Shown: in pieces, positions 7,694-17,361 of the stretch
How positions within the stretch are numbered: position 1 is the first letter of the stretch
How the letters are laid out: each line of letters opens with the position of its first letter
Assembly (NCBI RefSeq): GCF_003585765.1
Contig: NZ_CP021235.1
Coordinates: 3,286,001-3,350,000, forward strand
DNA length: 64,000 nt
Origin: Pontibacter actiniarum
Lineage (GTDB): Bacteria > Bacteroidota > Bacteroidia > Cytophagales > Hymenobacteraceae
Reading direction: 5' to 3'
Notes under the pieces: generated by a model
What the model saw: the letters and a program-made list of their open reading frames with translations, nothing else
What the model was told of the DNA's origin: nothing
Database searches by the model: none
Made by a program: the position numbers and the translations under genes

Positions 7694-9061
7694 ATGGCCA
7701 CTGTAAGGAATGCCCGTGTGTTGGTGGTAGACGATGAGACGGACGTGCTGTTCGCCCTGAAAATGCTACTGAAGACAGAGGTAAAAGAAGTAGTTACCGA
7801 AAAGAACCCCGAGAACCTGCTGGGCCTGCTGGAGCGGCAGAAGTTCGATGCCATTTTACTGGACATGAACTTTAAAAGCGCGCTGAACACGGGCAACGAG
7901 GGGCTTTTCTGGCTGCGCCAGATCCTGGAGAGAGACAAAGGCGCCTCAGTTATACTGATTACCGCCTACGGCGATGTGGAGCTGGCCGTCAAATCGCTGA
8001 AAGAGGGAGCCGCCGACTTTATCGTGAAGCCCTGGCACAACGATAAGCTGCTGGAAACGCTGCACCATACCCTCGATAGGAGGCAACAGAAGCCACGTAC
8101 CGCTGCCGCCCCGCCTAAAAACACCAGCACCAGCATACTTGGCGAGTCCGACGCCATCAAAGAGGTGCTCTACAAAATTGAGAAGATTGCACCCACCGAG
8201 GCCAACGTGCTTATACTTGGCGAAAACGGCACCGGCAAAGAGCTGGTGGCCCGCGCGCTGCACGAGAAATCATTCCGGGCAGCCAACCCTTTTGTAAGCG
8301 TAGACATGGGGGCACTCACCGACTCACTATTTGAAAGCGAGCTGTTCGGATCTAAGAAAGGCGCTTTTACCGATGCCCGCGAAGACAGAGCCGGCAGGTT
8401 TGAGACAGCAAATGGCGGCACCTTGTTCCTGGATGAGATCGGTAATATTTCGCCGGCCATGCAGGCCAAGCTGCTCACGGTGCTGCAAAACCGCCAGGTA
8501 ACGCCGCTGGGCTCCAACACGCCTGTGCCGGTAGATATTCGTTTGATTTCGGCCACCAACGAGCCTATTTATGAGCTGGCGGCCCGCAACCAGTTCCGCA
8601 AAGACCTTATCTACCGCATCAACACCGTAGAGATTATGCTTCCGCCGCTGCGCCAGCGCCACGGCGATGTGGAGCTGCTGGCCCGCCACTTTGCGGCAGT
8701 GTACGCCCAGAAGAACCACAAACCTGTACCTGAGTTTGCTGCGGCCACCTTGCAGAAACTGAAGCAGCACAGCTGGCCGGGCAACGTACGCGAGCTGCAG
8801 CATGCTGTGGAACGGGCCATCATACTTGCCGAGAGCCATACTTTGCAGCCCCAGGACTTCAGCTTTTCGCCAGTGGAAATGGCGCCTGCTGCCCCTGCCG
8901 CCGCTTACACCCCGGAAACACCCGTGCCGCTCAGCGAAATTGAGCGCGAAACGATTGTGCGGGCACTGGAGAAGAACAAAGGCAACATCTCCCGCACCGC
9001 CAAAGAGCTGGGCCTTACCCGCACCGCCCTCTACCGCCGACTGAACAAGCATGATATTTAA
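7694..9061 (+). CDS. NtrC-family sigma-54-dependent response regulator
   Basis: A 455-residue three-domain regulator. The receiver domain (1-125) has acidic pair D13/D14, phospho-acceptor D57 (AILLDMNF), T90 and K112 (VKPW). The AAA+ domain has Walker A GENGTGKE (176-183), ESELFG, the sigma-54 contact loop as GAFTDA (223-228, where GAFTGA is canonical) and Walker B LFLDEIG (244-250). The C-terminal Fis-type helix-turn-helix (about 415-455) has ISRTAKELGLTRTALYRRL. It activates sigma-54 promoters after phosphorylation. The last codons overlap the kinase gene by 11 bp, so the two are translated as a pair. The likely target is the divergent FtsX permease. Confidence 0.93.
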   Translation: MATVRNARVLVVDDETDVLFALKMLLKTEVKEVVTEKNPENLLGLLERQKFDAILLDMNFKSALNTGNEGLFWLRQILERDKGASVILITAYGDVELAVKSLKEGAADFIVKPWHNDKLLETLHHTLDRRQQKPRTAAAPPKNTSTSILGESDAIKEVLYKIEKIAPTEANVLILGENGTGKELVARALHEKSFRAANPFVSVDMGALTDSLFESELFGSKKGAFTDAREDRAGRFETANGGTLFLDEIGNISPAMQAKLLTVLQNRQVTPLGSNTPVPVDIRLISATNEPIYELAARNQFRKDLIYRINTVEIMLPPLRQRHGDVELLARHFAAVYAQKNHKPVPEFAAATLQKLKQHSWPGNVRELQHAVERAIILAESHTLQPQDFSFSPVEMAPAAPAAAYTPETPVPLSEIERETIVRALEKNKGNISRTAKELGLTRTALYRRLNKHDI

Positions 9062-10409
9062 GCGCCTCGAGTTCGGGCTATTCGTCCGGTTTATACTTTT
9101 GCTGGGCATGATGTTCGTGACGGTGTACTACCTGGCGCAGTTTACCTGGCTGCAGGTTAGCTCCGGCGTACTGGTTATGCTGGCGCAGCTGTGGGAGCTG
9201 GCATCCTACGTTACCCGCAGCAACAACGAGCTGGCCCGCTTCCTGGAGGCGGTGAAGCAGCGTGATTTCTCGCAGCGCTTTAACGAGCACACCACCAACA
9301 GCTCTTTGCGGCAGCTGCACTATGCCTTTAACCTCATCAACAATACCTACAAGCAGCTGCACATAGAGCAGGAGGCGCAGTTCCAGTACATGCAAACCAT
9401 CCTGCGGATGATCGACACCGGCATTATGGCCGTGGACGAGGAGACGGGGGAAGTGGAGTGGGTAAACGATGCGTTCCGGAAGATCCTGCACCTGCCCTAC
9501 CTCAAAAGCATCGACAGCCTGGAGCCGCGCTACCCCCTGCTGCACGAGGCGCTACAGACGATAAAGCCGGGCCACAGCCGGCTCCTCAAACTAAAGCTGC
9601 AGGAGGGCACGTCTCAGCTACTTTTATCGGCAACGGCTTTTACCATGCAGCGCCGCCAGCTGCTGCTGATTGCCCTTAAAAACGTAAGCGCCACCGTGGA
9701 CGCCACCGAAACAGAGGCCTGGCAAAAGCTGCTGCGCGTGATGACGCACGAGATCATGAACTCGGTGGCTCCCATTGCCTCGCTGGCCGACACGCTGGGC
9801 CGCCACCTGCACCTGGAGCGGGAAAAGTACGCGCAGGAACCAGCCGCCGCCCCGGACCCGGAACTGCTGCAGGATACCGAAGAAGGCATCACCATTATCA
9901 AAAAGCGAAGCGAAGGGCTGCTGCGCTTCGCCCACTTCTACCGCAACCTGAGCAAATCGCAGGAGCTGCTGCTGACGACGGTGTACGTGCAGGAGCTCTT
10001 TAAAAGTATAACCGGCCTGATGCGGCCGCAACTGGAGGAGCTTGGCGTGGAACTGCGCTGCCACGTAACGCCACCCGGCCTGACGCTTTACGGCGACGTG
10101 AACCTGCTGGAGCAGGTACTCATCAACCTGATCCTGAACGCCAAGCGGGCCGTACTGGGGCGCCCGGAGCCAAAGGTTATACTTACCGCAGGCCAGGAAA
10201 ACGGCAAGACCGTTATCGAAGTACAGGATAACGGGGCCGGCATTCCGGAGGATCTGCTGGAGAGCATCTTCATCCCCTTCTTCACCTCCCACAAAGACGG
10301 CTCCGGCATTGGCCTGAGCCTGGCCAAGCACATTATGCTGCTGCACAAGGGCAGCATACAGGTAGAAAGCAAAGAAGGCGTAGGCACGGTGTTTAGGCTC
10401 TCGCTTTAG
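9051..10409 (+). CDS. Membrane sensor histidine kinase, partner of the NtrC-like regulator
   Basis: A 452-residue kinase. Two hydrophobic helices lie at about 10-30 and 34-52 with almost no periplasmic loop, so sensing is probably within the membrane or cytoplasm. A PAS-like region follows (about 110-215), then the H-box with H233 (RVMTHEIMNSVAPIAS), the N-box (LINLILNAKRAV near 350), and ATP-binding motifs DNGAGIP and GSGIGLSLAK. The ATG at 9051 lies within the end of the regulator gene, which indicates translational coupling. The signal is unknown. Confidence 0.92.
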   Translation: MIFKRLEFGLFVRFILLLGMMFVTVYYLAQFTWLQVSSGVLVMLAQLWELASYVTRSNNELARFLEAVKQRDFSQRFNEHTTNSSLRQLHYAFNLINNTYKQLHIEQEAQFQYMQTILRMIDTGIMAVDEETGEVEWVNDAFRKILHLPYLKSIDSLEPRYPLLHEALQTIKPGHSRLLKLKLQEGTSQLLLSATAFTMQRRQLLLIALKNVSATVDATETEAWQKLLRVMTHEIMNSVAPIASLADTLGRHLHLEREKYAQEPAAAPDPELLQDTEEGITIIKKRSEGLLRFAHFYRNLSKSQELLLTTVYVQELFKSITGLMRPQLEELGVELRCHVTPPGLTLYGDVNLLEQVLINLILNAKRAVLGRPEPKVILTAGQENGKTVIEVQDNGAGIPEDLLESIFIPFFTSHKDGSGIGLSLAKHIMLLHKGSIQVESKEGVGTVFRLSL

Positions 10410-10611
10410 GCTGTCGCGGCTCTCTCTTTTACTTTCAGCGCTGTCTGTGCCTGCTGCGCGCGGCAAGAGGCCCCGGCACCTGGTGCCCTGCAGCTACTGC
10501 GAAGCGCTGTGCCGGCCTTTCCTTTTTTAACCATTCTCCCCTGCTTCCGTTCATAGCAAGTATAAGCATAAACACATCTATATAAACAACTTATACTTCA
10601 CAAACAGCACG

Positions 10612-11733
10612 ATGGGCACACCAGGCTTACAGCAGTCCGTGGCGAAGGTTTTAGCGGCGGCCGATGTCAAAATAAACGGCCCTGACCCGTGGGACCTGCA
10701 GGTGCACGACACCAGGTTCTATAAGCGGGTATTAACACAGGGAACACTGGGGCTCGGCGAGTCTTACATGGACGGCTGGTGGGACTGCGAGCGCATTGAT
10801 GCCTTCATTTTCCGGGCACTGCGCGCCAACCTCTACCAGCAAGCGGCCTTCGGCTGGAAAGCAGTGCTGCAAACGCTGCTGGCCAGGCTCCTGAACATGC
10901 AGGCAAAAGGCAAGGCCGTCCGTAACGCACAGCGGCACTACGACATCGGCAACAACCTGTACCAGCTAATGCTCGACAAGCGCATGACCTACAGCTGCGG
11001 CTACTGGAAAGGTGCCGATACCCTGGACCAGGCGCAGGAAAACAAACTGGATCTGATCTGCCGCAAAATACGGCTGCAACCGGGCCAGCGGGTGCTTGAC
11101 ATCGGCTGTGGCTGGGGCAGCTTCGCAAAGTTTGCCGCCGAGAAGTACGGTGCCGAGGTAGTAGGCGTCACGGTATCGAAAGAGCAAGTAGAGCTGGGCC
11201 GCCAGCTGTGCAAAGGCTTGCCTGTGGAGCTGCGCCTGCAGGATTACCGCGATGTGAACGAGCAGTTCGACCATGTGGTATCGGTCGGAATGGCCGAGCA
11301 TGTGGGCTACAAGAACCACCGCACCTACCTCGAAACCGCCGCGCGCTGCCTGAAGGACAACGGCCTGTTCCTGCTGCACACGATTGGCGTTAACTACTCC
11401 AGAACCTCCGCCGACCCGTTCACCAACACCTACATCTTTCCAAACTGCCTTATCCCTTCCGTAAAACAGCTCGGGGCGGCCATGGAGCATGTTTTTGTGG
11501 CGGAGGACTGGCACAACTTCGGCCCCGACTATGACCCGACGCTCCTGGCCTGGTTCCAAAACTTCGACACCAGCTGGGGCCAGCTCCAGGGCAGTTACGG
11601 GGAGCGGTTTTACCGCATGTGGAAGTATTACCTGCTCTCCAGCGCCGGCTCCTTCCGGGCCCGCCACAACCAGCTCTGGCAGATCGTGCTCTCCAGGCAG
11701 GGCATCCCCGGGGGCTATGAGCCTGTCAGGTAG
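10612..11733 (+). CDS. cfa: Cyclopropane-fatty-acyl-phospholipid synthase family protein
   Basis: A 373-residue SAM-dependent enzyme that adds a methylene bridge to unsaturated acyl chains of membrane lipids. Visible family features are LGLGESYMDGWWDC near residue 45, HYDIGNNLYQLMLD followed by MTYSCGYW near residue 110-130, the SAM-binding loop VLDIGCGWGSFAKFAAEKYG near 163, and EHVGYKNH near 232. Length matches the family. It stands alone between the two-component system and catalase. Related methyltransferases of the same superfamily with other lipid substrates cannot be excluded. Confidence 0.9.
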   Translation: MGTPGLQQSVAKVLAAADVKINGPDPWDLQVHDTRFYKRVLTQGTLGLGESYMDGWWDCERIDAFIFRALRANLYQQAAFGWKAVLQTLLARLLNMQAKGKAVRNAQRHYDIGNNLYQLMLDKRMTYSCGYWKGADTLDQAQENKLDLICRKIRLQPGQRVLDIGCGWGSFAKFAAEKYGAEVVGVTVSKEQVELGRQLCKGLPVELRLQDYRDVNEQFDHVVSVGMAEHVGYKNHRTYLETAARCLKDNGLFLLHTIGVNYSRTSADPFTNTYIFPNCLIPSVKQLGAAMEHVFVAEDWHNFGPDYDPTLLAWFQNFDTSWGQLQGSYGERFYRMWKYYLLSSAGSFRARHNQLWQIVLSRQGIPGGYEPVR

Positions 11734-11933
11734 CTTTGCGGAGAGTTGTGCGCGTTTCTTTCCCTTTTGTTTCGGGTGACGCGGCGGCTGGGGCACGCAT
11801 ATTACTTTTATGGGCGCACATTATAAACTTTCTCTGTTAAACCATAGATGAAACCTATAAACTAAAGCTTTCCAGATAGAGTATAAAGCTATAGTGTAAA
11901 CCATTATCTAACCAATCAAACTGGCAACGCGCT

Positions 11934-13571
11934 ATGAAGGATAACCAGAACAAGAGCACTGCAGCCTCAGGAAACGGTGCAGACGACAAAAGAACACTTA
12001 CTACCCGCCAAGGTCACCCTGTAACCGATAACCAGAACATTCGAACCGTTGGTAACCGTGGCCCTGCGACCATGGAGAACTACCACTTCATCGAAAAGAT
12101 CTCGCACTTTGACCGGGAGCGTGTTCCGGAGCGTGTCGTGCATGCCAGAGGTGCCGGTGCACATGGGGTGTTCGAAGCCTACGGAAAAGTGGGCGACGAC
12201 CCGATCTCCAAGTACACCCGCGCCAAACTGTTTCAGGAAAAAGGAAAGCAAACGCCGGTTTTCGTCCGCTTCTCCACTGTGGGCCACCCATCCGGCTCTC
12301 CCGAAACACTACGCGACCCGCGCGGTTTTGCCGTGAAGTTCTACACCGAAGACGGTAACTGGGATTTGGTTGGCAACAACCTTAAGATCTTCTTCATTCG
12401 CGATGCCATGAAGTTTCCGGACCTGATTCACTCGCAGAAGCCGGACCCGATCACCAACATTCAGAGCGCAGGGCGCATTTTCGATTTCTTCTCCGGCACA
12501 CCGGAGGCGACCCACATGGTTACCTTCCTGTACTCGCCGTGGGGTATTCCGGCTACATACCGCCAGATGCAGGGCTCCGGCGTGAACACCTATAAGTGGG
12601 TGAACGCAGACGGTGAGGCCGTGCTCGTGAAATACCACTGGGAGCCGATGAAGCAGGGCATCCGCAATCTTACCCAGAAAGAGGCCCAGGAAATCCAGGC
12701 CAAGAACTTTAACCACGCCACACAAGACCTGTACGAGGCCATCGAGCGCGGCGACTACCCGGAGTGGGAGCTGAACGTTCAGATCATGAGTGATGATGAA
12801 CACCCGGAGCTGGACTTTGATCCCCTGGACGATACCAAGCTGTGGCCTCGAGAGCAGTTCCCGTGGTACCCGGTCGGCAAAATGACGCTGAACAGAAACC
12901 CGGAAGACTACTTCAACGAAGTGGAGCTTTCGGCCTTCGGCACCGGTGTACTGGTAGACGGCCTGGACTTCTCAGACGATAAAATGCTGCAGGGCCGCAC
13001 CTTCTCTTACTCCGACACCCAGCGCTACCGTGTGGGAGCCAACTACCTGCAGTTGCCAATCAACGCACCTAAAAAGCAGGTGTATACTAACCAGCGCGGT
13101 GGTGCTATGGCCTTTAAAACAGACTTTGCCCCAGGCCAGAACAAGCACGTCAACTATGAGCCGTCCGTTTTAGGAGGTTTATCAGAAGCGCCTAAGCCCG
13201 GCAAAGATTACATGCCACGCTACGAGGCGAACCTGACACGCCAGCACATAGACCGCACCAACCATTTCGGCCAGGCAGGCGACACGTACCGCAACTTTGA
13301 AGACTGGGAACGCGATGAGCTGATCAACAACCTCTCCAACGACCTGGCCTCCTGCGATAAGCGCATCCAGGATAAGATGGTAGAGTATTTTACCCAGGCT
13401 GACGAGGACTACGGCCGCAGAGTGGCGGAAGGCATTAAGATGATGACGGAGAAAATGATGAAGATGAAGAAAAACATGTCGGAGGGCACCGACGGGCCTG
13501 AAGGCAACGTTACCGGCGAAGAGGCTGTGGAAGATGCACAGACCAAATCGCACCCTGGAAAGCAGTACTAA
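11934..13571 (+). CDS. katA: Monofunctional heme catalase
   Basis: A 545-residue catalase that dismutates hydrogen peroxide. The sequence [20 protein letters not shown] and [17 protein letters not shown] is typical of the small-subunit type. Catalytic His lies in [11 protein letters not shown] (near residue 70), the distal Asn in [11 protein letters not shown], and the proximal heme-ligand Tyr in [17 protein letters not shown]. The last ~40 residues ([18 protein letters not shown] and on) are a charged, low-complexity tail beyond the catalase fold. There is no signal peptide, so it is cytoplasmic. The symbol is generic, since subfamily was not tested. It ends 20 bp before a strong hairpin. 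Confidence 0.95.
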   Translation: MKDNQNKSTAASGNGADDKRTLTTRQGHPVTDNQNIRTVGNRGPATMENYHFIEKISHFDRERVPERVVHARGAGAHGVFEAYGKVGDDPISKYTRAKLFQEKGKQTPVFVRFSTVGHPSGSPETLRDPRGFAVKFYTEDGNWDLVGNNLKIFFIRDAMKFPDLIHSQKPDPITNIQSAGRIFDFFSGTPEATHMVTFLYSPWGIPATYRQMQGSGVNTYKWVNADGEAVLVKYHWEPMKQGIRNLTQKEAQEIQAKNFNHATQDLYEAIERGDYPEWELNVQIMSDDEHPELDFDPLDDTKLWPREQFPWYPVGKMTLNRNPEDYFNEVELSAFGTGVLVDGLDFSDDKMLQGRTFSYSDTQRYRVGANYLQLPINAPKKQVYTNQRGGAMAFKTDFAPGQNKHVNYEPSVLGGLSEAPKPGKDYMPRYEANLTRQHIDRTNHFGQAGDTYRNFEDWERDELINNLSNDLASCDKRIQDKMVEYFTQADEDYGRRVAEGIKMMTEKMMKMKKNMSEGTDGPEGNVTGEEAVEDAQTKSHPGKQY

Positions 13572-13590
13572 TCCTGTAACTGCACCGCGT

Positions 13591-13632
13591 TAAAAGTAAA
13601 GGCAGCCGCTGATAGGGCTGCCTTTACTTTTA
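13591..13632. terminator. Strong bidirectional terminator after catalase
   Basis: A perfect 17-bp stem (TAAAAGTAAAGGCAGCC with its complement) around an 8-nt loop, ending in a T-rich arm, 20 bp after the catalase stop codon. Confidence 0.8.
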
Positions 13633-13653
13633 GTGTGGCATACAAACCTTGAC

Positions 13654-13696
13654 AAAAAAGCCCGGCTACAGCGTACTTGCTGTGGCCGGGCTTTTT
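13654..13696 (-). terminator. Terminator of the M36 protease gene
   Basis: AAAAAAGCCCGGC and GCCGGGCTTTTT form the stem, extended by CTACAGC/GCTGTG. It lies 18 bp beyond the stop codon of the minus-strand protease gene, with the T-tract in that direction. Confidence 0.75.
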
Positions 13697-13714
13697 AAAG
13701 GTTAGGGAGGCGGC

Positions 13715-16700
13715 TTACTTCATCAGCAACATGGTGCCTGAGCGGGTCGTGCCACCATTCATGATTCTGTAAACATACACGCCGCTTTTCCTGCCTGCTG
13801 CCTTAAAGCTGTGGTTGTAAGTCACCCCGCTTTCGACGTTTCCTTCGAACAGGGTTTCTACCACACGGCCGGTAAGATCATACACGCGCAGCACTGTGTA
13901 ACCCGACTCTTTTGCCTTAAAGCTGATGGTGGTACTCTCGGAGAACGGGTTCGGATAGCTCACGGCAATATCGCTGGCATCGTCTAAACCAGTGGCAGCA
14001 ACCGCAGTAGCCGGTACGCTGATACTCATGCTGCAGTCACCCAACCTGGCCCCTGCGCTGGCCAGCAAGGCTGGCACCGCGTTAGGGTCCACGCAGTTGC
14101 TCGCTCCCTGCACACACACCAGTACCTTATCACGCTTCTTTTTATCGCCGCAGCGCACATCCACCACATTTATAACGATGGTTGCCTGCTTGGTGCACTG
14201 CTCCTCGTTAACTGCTTCCACAGTAAAGGTGTACGTACCTGCCTGTGTAGGCGTAAACACCGGGTTGGCAATGTACTTATCGCTCAGCCCGCTTTCCCCG
14301 TTGCCACTCCAGGAGTAGCTGTTTGTTGCGTCTCCGCTTGCCTGCAGGGTCACTTGCTGCGGGCCGTAGCCCAGGTACAGGTTCGTAGCGACACCGCCTG
14401 TGTAAACGTCAGACATAGGCACAGCCGTAACCGTCAGCGGGGTAGCGCAAGCATAAGAAGCTGGCAAGTCGAAAGCTTCTACCTGGTCGGTTCTGCTGGT
14501 GTTTAACCCCTGGCTGGCACTAAAGCCCAGGCCACGCTTGGCAAACACGCTCCAGATCAGCTCCTGGTTCGCACCGCCGTTGTTTATCCTGTCGGCCAGC
14601 AGTATGGCATCGCGGCCGTTTACAAAGCCCGGTCTGCACTCCTGCAGCTTCAGCCCGTCGATTACCAGCTGCATGGCTATGTTGTTGCCTCCGCTGCCGT
14701 TGTAGATATCCTCGTCGTAGCCATACTTTTCGATCAGCGCCCAGCTCATGTCCCACAGCATGGTAGCCCACACAAAGCCTATCCCGTGCGGCTGGCTGAT
14801 AGCCGTGTTGTTGGTTGCGCCGTACGTAAAGCCGTTCACCGTAAAGTCAGGGGAGTACGGCGCAGGGCGGATTCCCTGCCCTGTGGTTGGCTCCAGGCTG
14901 GCGTAGGTGCCTATCCCCCTGCTCTTCTCCGCTGTGTCGCCCGGTTTTATGGTCATCATCAAGCCAAACCAGTCGCTCCAGCCCTCGCCCATCTGCTCGG
15001 CGTTGTTAAGGCAGTTAACCAGCAGGCGCCCGCCTGTCAGGCGGTTAGAGATGCCGTGGCCGTACTCGTGCACAATAATGCCGTTGTCCAGGTCACCGTC
15101 CACTTCCGGGCCGGAGCCATCATCCTTCAGCACGATGCTTACCTCCTGGCCGCCGTCCAGCTGCGCCCTTATACTGGCACCGGTTACGTCGCTCACCATC
15201 ACGGCAGGTATGTTGATAGGCACAGTAGGAGTACCTCCCATTGCTATCGGTGCGCCGGAAGTGTTGTTGATAACCAGCATCGCAACCGCTCCTGCGGCCT
15301 GTGCCAGCTCGGCCTTGACGGCAAAGCCACAGGAGCCCCGGTAGATAACAGCGATGTTGCCTGCTACCTCGGCAGCGTTTACCAAAGCGGCACAGCCCTC
15401 AGCCGGGTTGGCAGAGCCATCGTTTACCAGCACCAGCTTACCGGTGAGCGGGGTGGAGTTCAGCGGCTTGCTAAAAACCGCCTGCACCGCAGGGTAGCTA
15501 CCGGCTATACTTGCCGGCGAGGCCACTCTAAACATATCCTGGTCCGGGAGGCCGCTCCACAGGTACATCTGCATTCTGGGGCGCTGCCCCTCAGGTGTGG
15601 TGGCGAAGTTGGCGTTGTTCCGGGTAGCCGGGATGTTGCGGCTATCCTGCGCCTCCGCCATCACGTGGTCGCCTGCCGTACCGCCCTTGCCGAAGTTGTC
15701 GGCCTGAAAGTTTCCGCTTTCTTCATCGAAGCCGTACTGGTACCACACGTCATGCACCAGGTTGTTCCAGTAAAACAGGTTGGTAATAGCCGCGTCGCGG
15801 TAGGTAACGGGTGCTTTGGTAAAATCCACCGGAAAATCGAACACCAGCTCTGAGCCGCCGTCCGGGCTGTAGCCGTACACCTCCTGCGCAGCGCCCACGT
15901 AGCCGGTGTTGTCCGGGTCCTCGTAGGCAAACACGTTGTTGCCCCGGGTGGTATTGTAGGTGTTTGCCCCAACTTTGTGCCAGCCGTACGGAGAGGCGAC
16001 GGGGTCAGCGGCGGTGTTGCTTACCTGCACCCTGTTACCGTGGTTAGGGCTTTCGGCAGGCATCGGGTAGACGTTATAGTAGTTAGCAGCCAGTGGTGCG
16101 GCGGCTACCACTGCCTCAGGGGCAAACGGAATGGCCGCTTGCGGGCTGTGGCTCTCGTGCAGCGCCCTGCCCTCCGGGCCGTTGTTCTCAAAGTTACAGT
16201 GGGCCACCAGGTTGTCCTTGTCCAGCACCTTTCCGGAGTCGGCGTCCAGCCGCAGGAGCCAGTAGTCCTGTGCGTCCAGCGTGTAAATGGCTACTTCCCA
16301 GGCGAGCTTCAGGCTGCCGTCCTCCATAGGCTGGTAGATCAGCTTGGCCGTGATGGGCTCCAGCGAGATGCCGCCCTTCGAGAAGGTAACCGCCTTGTTG
16401 GGCCCGGAGCTCTTCTCCTGTACTTTAAGCGGCTCTTTCAGGGAGGTGTTCAGGTACCTGGCAGCGGCCATAACGGCTCTCTCCGCATCCAGCTGCGCCT
16501 GGCTTGCCTTTACTTTCTTGCCCACTTCTTTGTGGAAGCGGTTGCCCATGGTAATCACCCGGCCGTCCTTTCCCATACTGATGTTGCTGACGGCCCCGTG
16601 GATTTCGATGCCCTTGTACAGCTGCTTGACGTAGAGGTGCTTCACGCCGCTCTTCTTGCTCTGCGTTTCGCTGCTCAGCTCCAGGTCCGCAATGTCTTCC

Positions 16701-16867
16701 TCGGTTACCTCCAGTTTCTGCTTGTTTTTTTTGATGTGATCAAGCGCAGCCTGTGGCACTTGTTTTTTCTCGGATTTGCTGTTTCCCTGGCCATAAGAAA
16801 CAATGCTCCCGAACAGCATGGCCACTACAAGAGCCAGCCGCGTGTACGCGCGTAGATTTTTGCCCAT
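13715..16867 (-). CDS. Secreted M36 (fungalysin) metalloprotease with PA insert, PKD-like and T9SS sorting domains
   Basis: A 1050-residue extracellular protease. In order: signal peptide ending near SIVSYGQG (about 1-27); FTP/PepSY-type propeptide (about 40-200); M36 catalytic domain with the zinc motif HEYGH at residues 600-604 (DNGIIVHEYGHGISNRL); a protease-associated insert (about 470-590, NIAVIYRGSCGFAVKAELA); a PKD-like segment (about 840-920, YSWSGNGESGLSD); and a C-terminal type A sorting domain (SYPNPFSESTTISFKAKESG to the end) that directs export by the type IX system and surface attachment. Likely activated by propeptide removal. It is transcribed divergently from dnaX and has its own terminator. 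Confidence 0.92.
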   Translation of the reverse strand: MGKNLRAYTRLALVVAMLFGSIVSYGQGNSKSEKKQVPQAALDHIKKNKQKLEVTEEDIADLELSSETQSKKSGVKHLYVKQLYKGIEIHGAVSNISMGKDGRVITMGNRFHKEVGKKVKASQAQLDAERAVMAAARYLNTSLKEPLKVQEKSSGPNKAVTFSKGGISLEPITAKLIYQPMEDGSLKLAWEVAIYTLDAQDYWLLRLDADSGKVLDKDNLVAHCNFENNGPEGRALHESHSPQAAIPFAPEAVVAAAPLAANYYNVYPMPAESPNHGNRVQVSNTAADPVASPYGWHKVGANTYNTTRGNNVFAYEDPDNTGYVGAAQEVYGYSPDGGSELVFDFPVDFTKAPVTYRDAAITNLFYWNNLVHDVWYQYGFDEESGNFQADNFGKGGTAGDHVMAEAQDSRNIPATRNNANFATTPEGQRPRMQMYLWSGLPDQDMFRVASPASIAGSYPAVQAVFSKPLNSTPLTGKLVLVNDGSANPAEGCAALVNAAEVAGNIAVIYRGSCGFAVKAELAQAAGAVAMLVINNTSGAPIAMGGTPTVPINIPAVMVSDVTGASIRAQLDGGQEVSIVLKDDGSGPEVDGDLDNGIIVHEYGHGISNRLTGGRLLVNCLNNAEQMGEGWSDWFGLMMTIKPGDTAEKSRGIGTYASLEPTTGQGIRPAPYSPDFTVNGFTYGATNNTAISQPHGIGFVWATMLWDMSWALIEKYGYDEDIYNGSGGNNIAMQLVIDGLKLQECRPGFVNGRDAILLADRINNGGANQELIWSVFAKRGLGFSASQGLNTSRTDQVEAFDLPASYACATPLTVTAVPMSDVYTGGVATNLYLGYGPQQVTLQASGDATNSYSWSGNGESGLSDKYIANPVFTPTQAGTYTFTVEAVNEEQCTKQATIVINVVDVRCGDKKKRDKVLVCVQGASNCVDPNAVPALLASAGARLGDCSMSISVPATAVAATGLDDASDIAVSYPNPFSESTTISFKAKESGYTVLRVYDLTGRVVETLFEGNVESGVTYNHSFKAAGRKSGVYVYRIMNGGTTRSGTMLLMK

Positions 16868-17289
16868 AATTTTGACAGGATATAGTTTAACTAGGATTAA
16901 TTCAACTGTGTACGTCCTGTATTAAAGTATAGTTATAGCCAAAAACACGATTTCACCTATTGCTTTATTTCTATTTTACACCTACCTTACATACAGCTAC
17001 AGAACATCTATATATACGGATACAAACAAGCTTCACACAGCTGTTACACACCATAAACACGCAACACGGCTTGTACTTCGCTGTGTAAACCCCAATGTTA
17101 TCACAACTTTCCGGCACCACTATAGTCCAATTTAACAAACCAGCACAAGCAGCGCCTGTTGCGCCTGCCCTACCGTGCTTCCCCACTCCTTTGCCTGCTC
17201 ATAACCGCCCTGCTCCAAAAAGCTTCCTTTTACAGGACCCGGAACCAAACCAAACGCCATACACCTACTGTTATACTTACAGTGATTGG

Positions 17290-17319
17290 TGGATAAGTAT
17301 CTGGATAAGTACTGGATAA
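17290..17319. promoter_or_regulatory. Three helically phased DnaA-box-like repeats upstream of dnaX
   Basis: TGGATAA occurs at 17290-17296, 17302-17308 and 17313-17319, at 12- and 11-bp intervals (about one helical turn). Read as 9-mers they are GGTGGATAA and TCTGGATAA (one mismatch each to the DnaA box TGTGGATAA) and ACTGGATAA (two mismatches). They sit about 30-60 bp upstream of the dnaX -7 element, suggesting control by DnaA or another protein binding one face of the DNA. Confidence 0.4.
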
Positions 17320-17348
17320 AAGCACTCCCATCTCAGCTTCGGATTGAT

Positions 17349-17356
17349 TATCTTTG
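17349..17356 (+). promoter_or_regulatory. -7 element of dnaX, possible leaderless transcript
   Basis: TATCTTTG matches TAnnTTTG exactly. Transcription normally starts about 5-7 nt beyond this element, which here falls on or next to the ATG at 17362, so the mRNA may lack a leader. This also argues against the in-frame codons upstream of 17362 being translated. Confidence 0.5.
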
Positions 17357-17361
17357 TAGTA

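Larger units (their letters stand above)
16868..17361. other. Divergent intergenic region between the M36 protease and dnaX
   Basis: 494 bases, AT-rich near the protease start. It holds three phased TGGATAA repeats and a TAnnTTTG -7 element for dnaX, both listed separately. No reading frame or structured RNA was recognised in the remainder. Confidence 0.6.
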
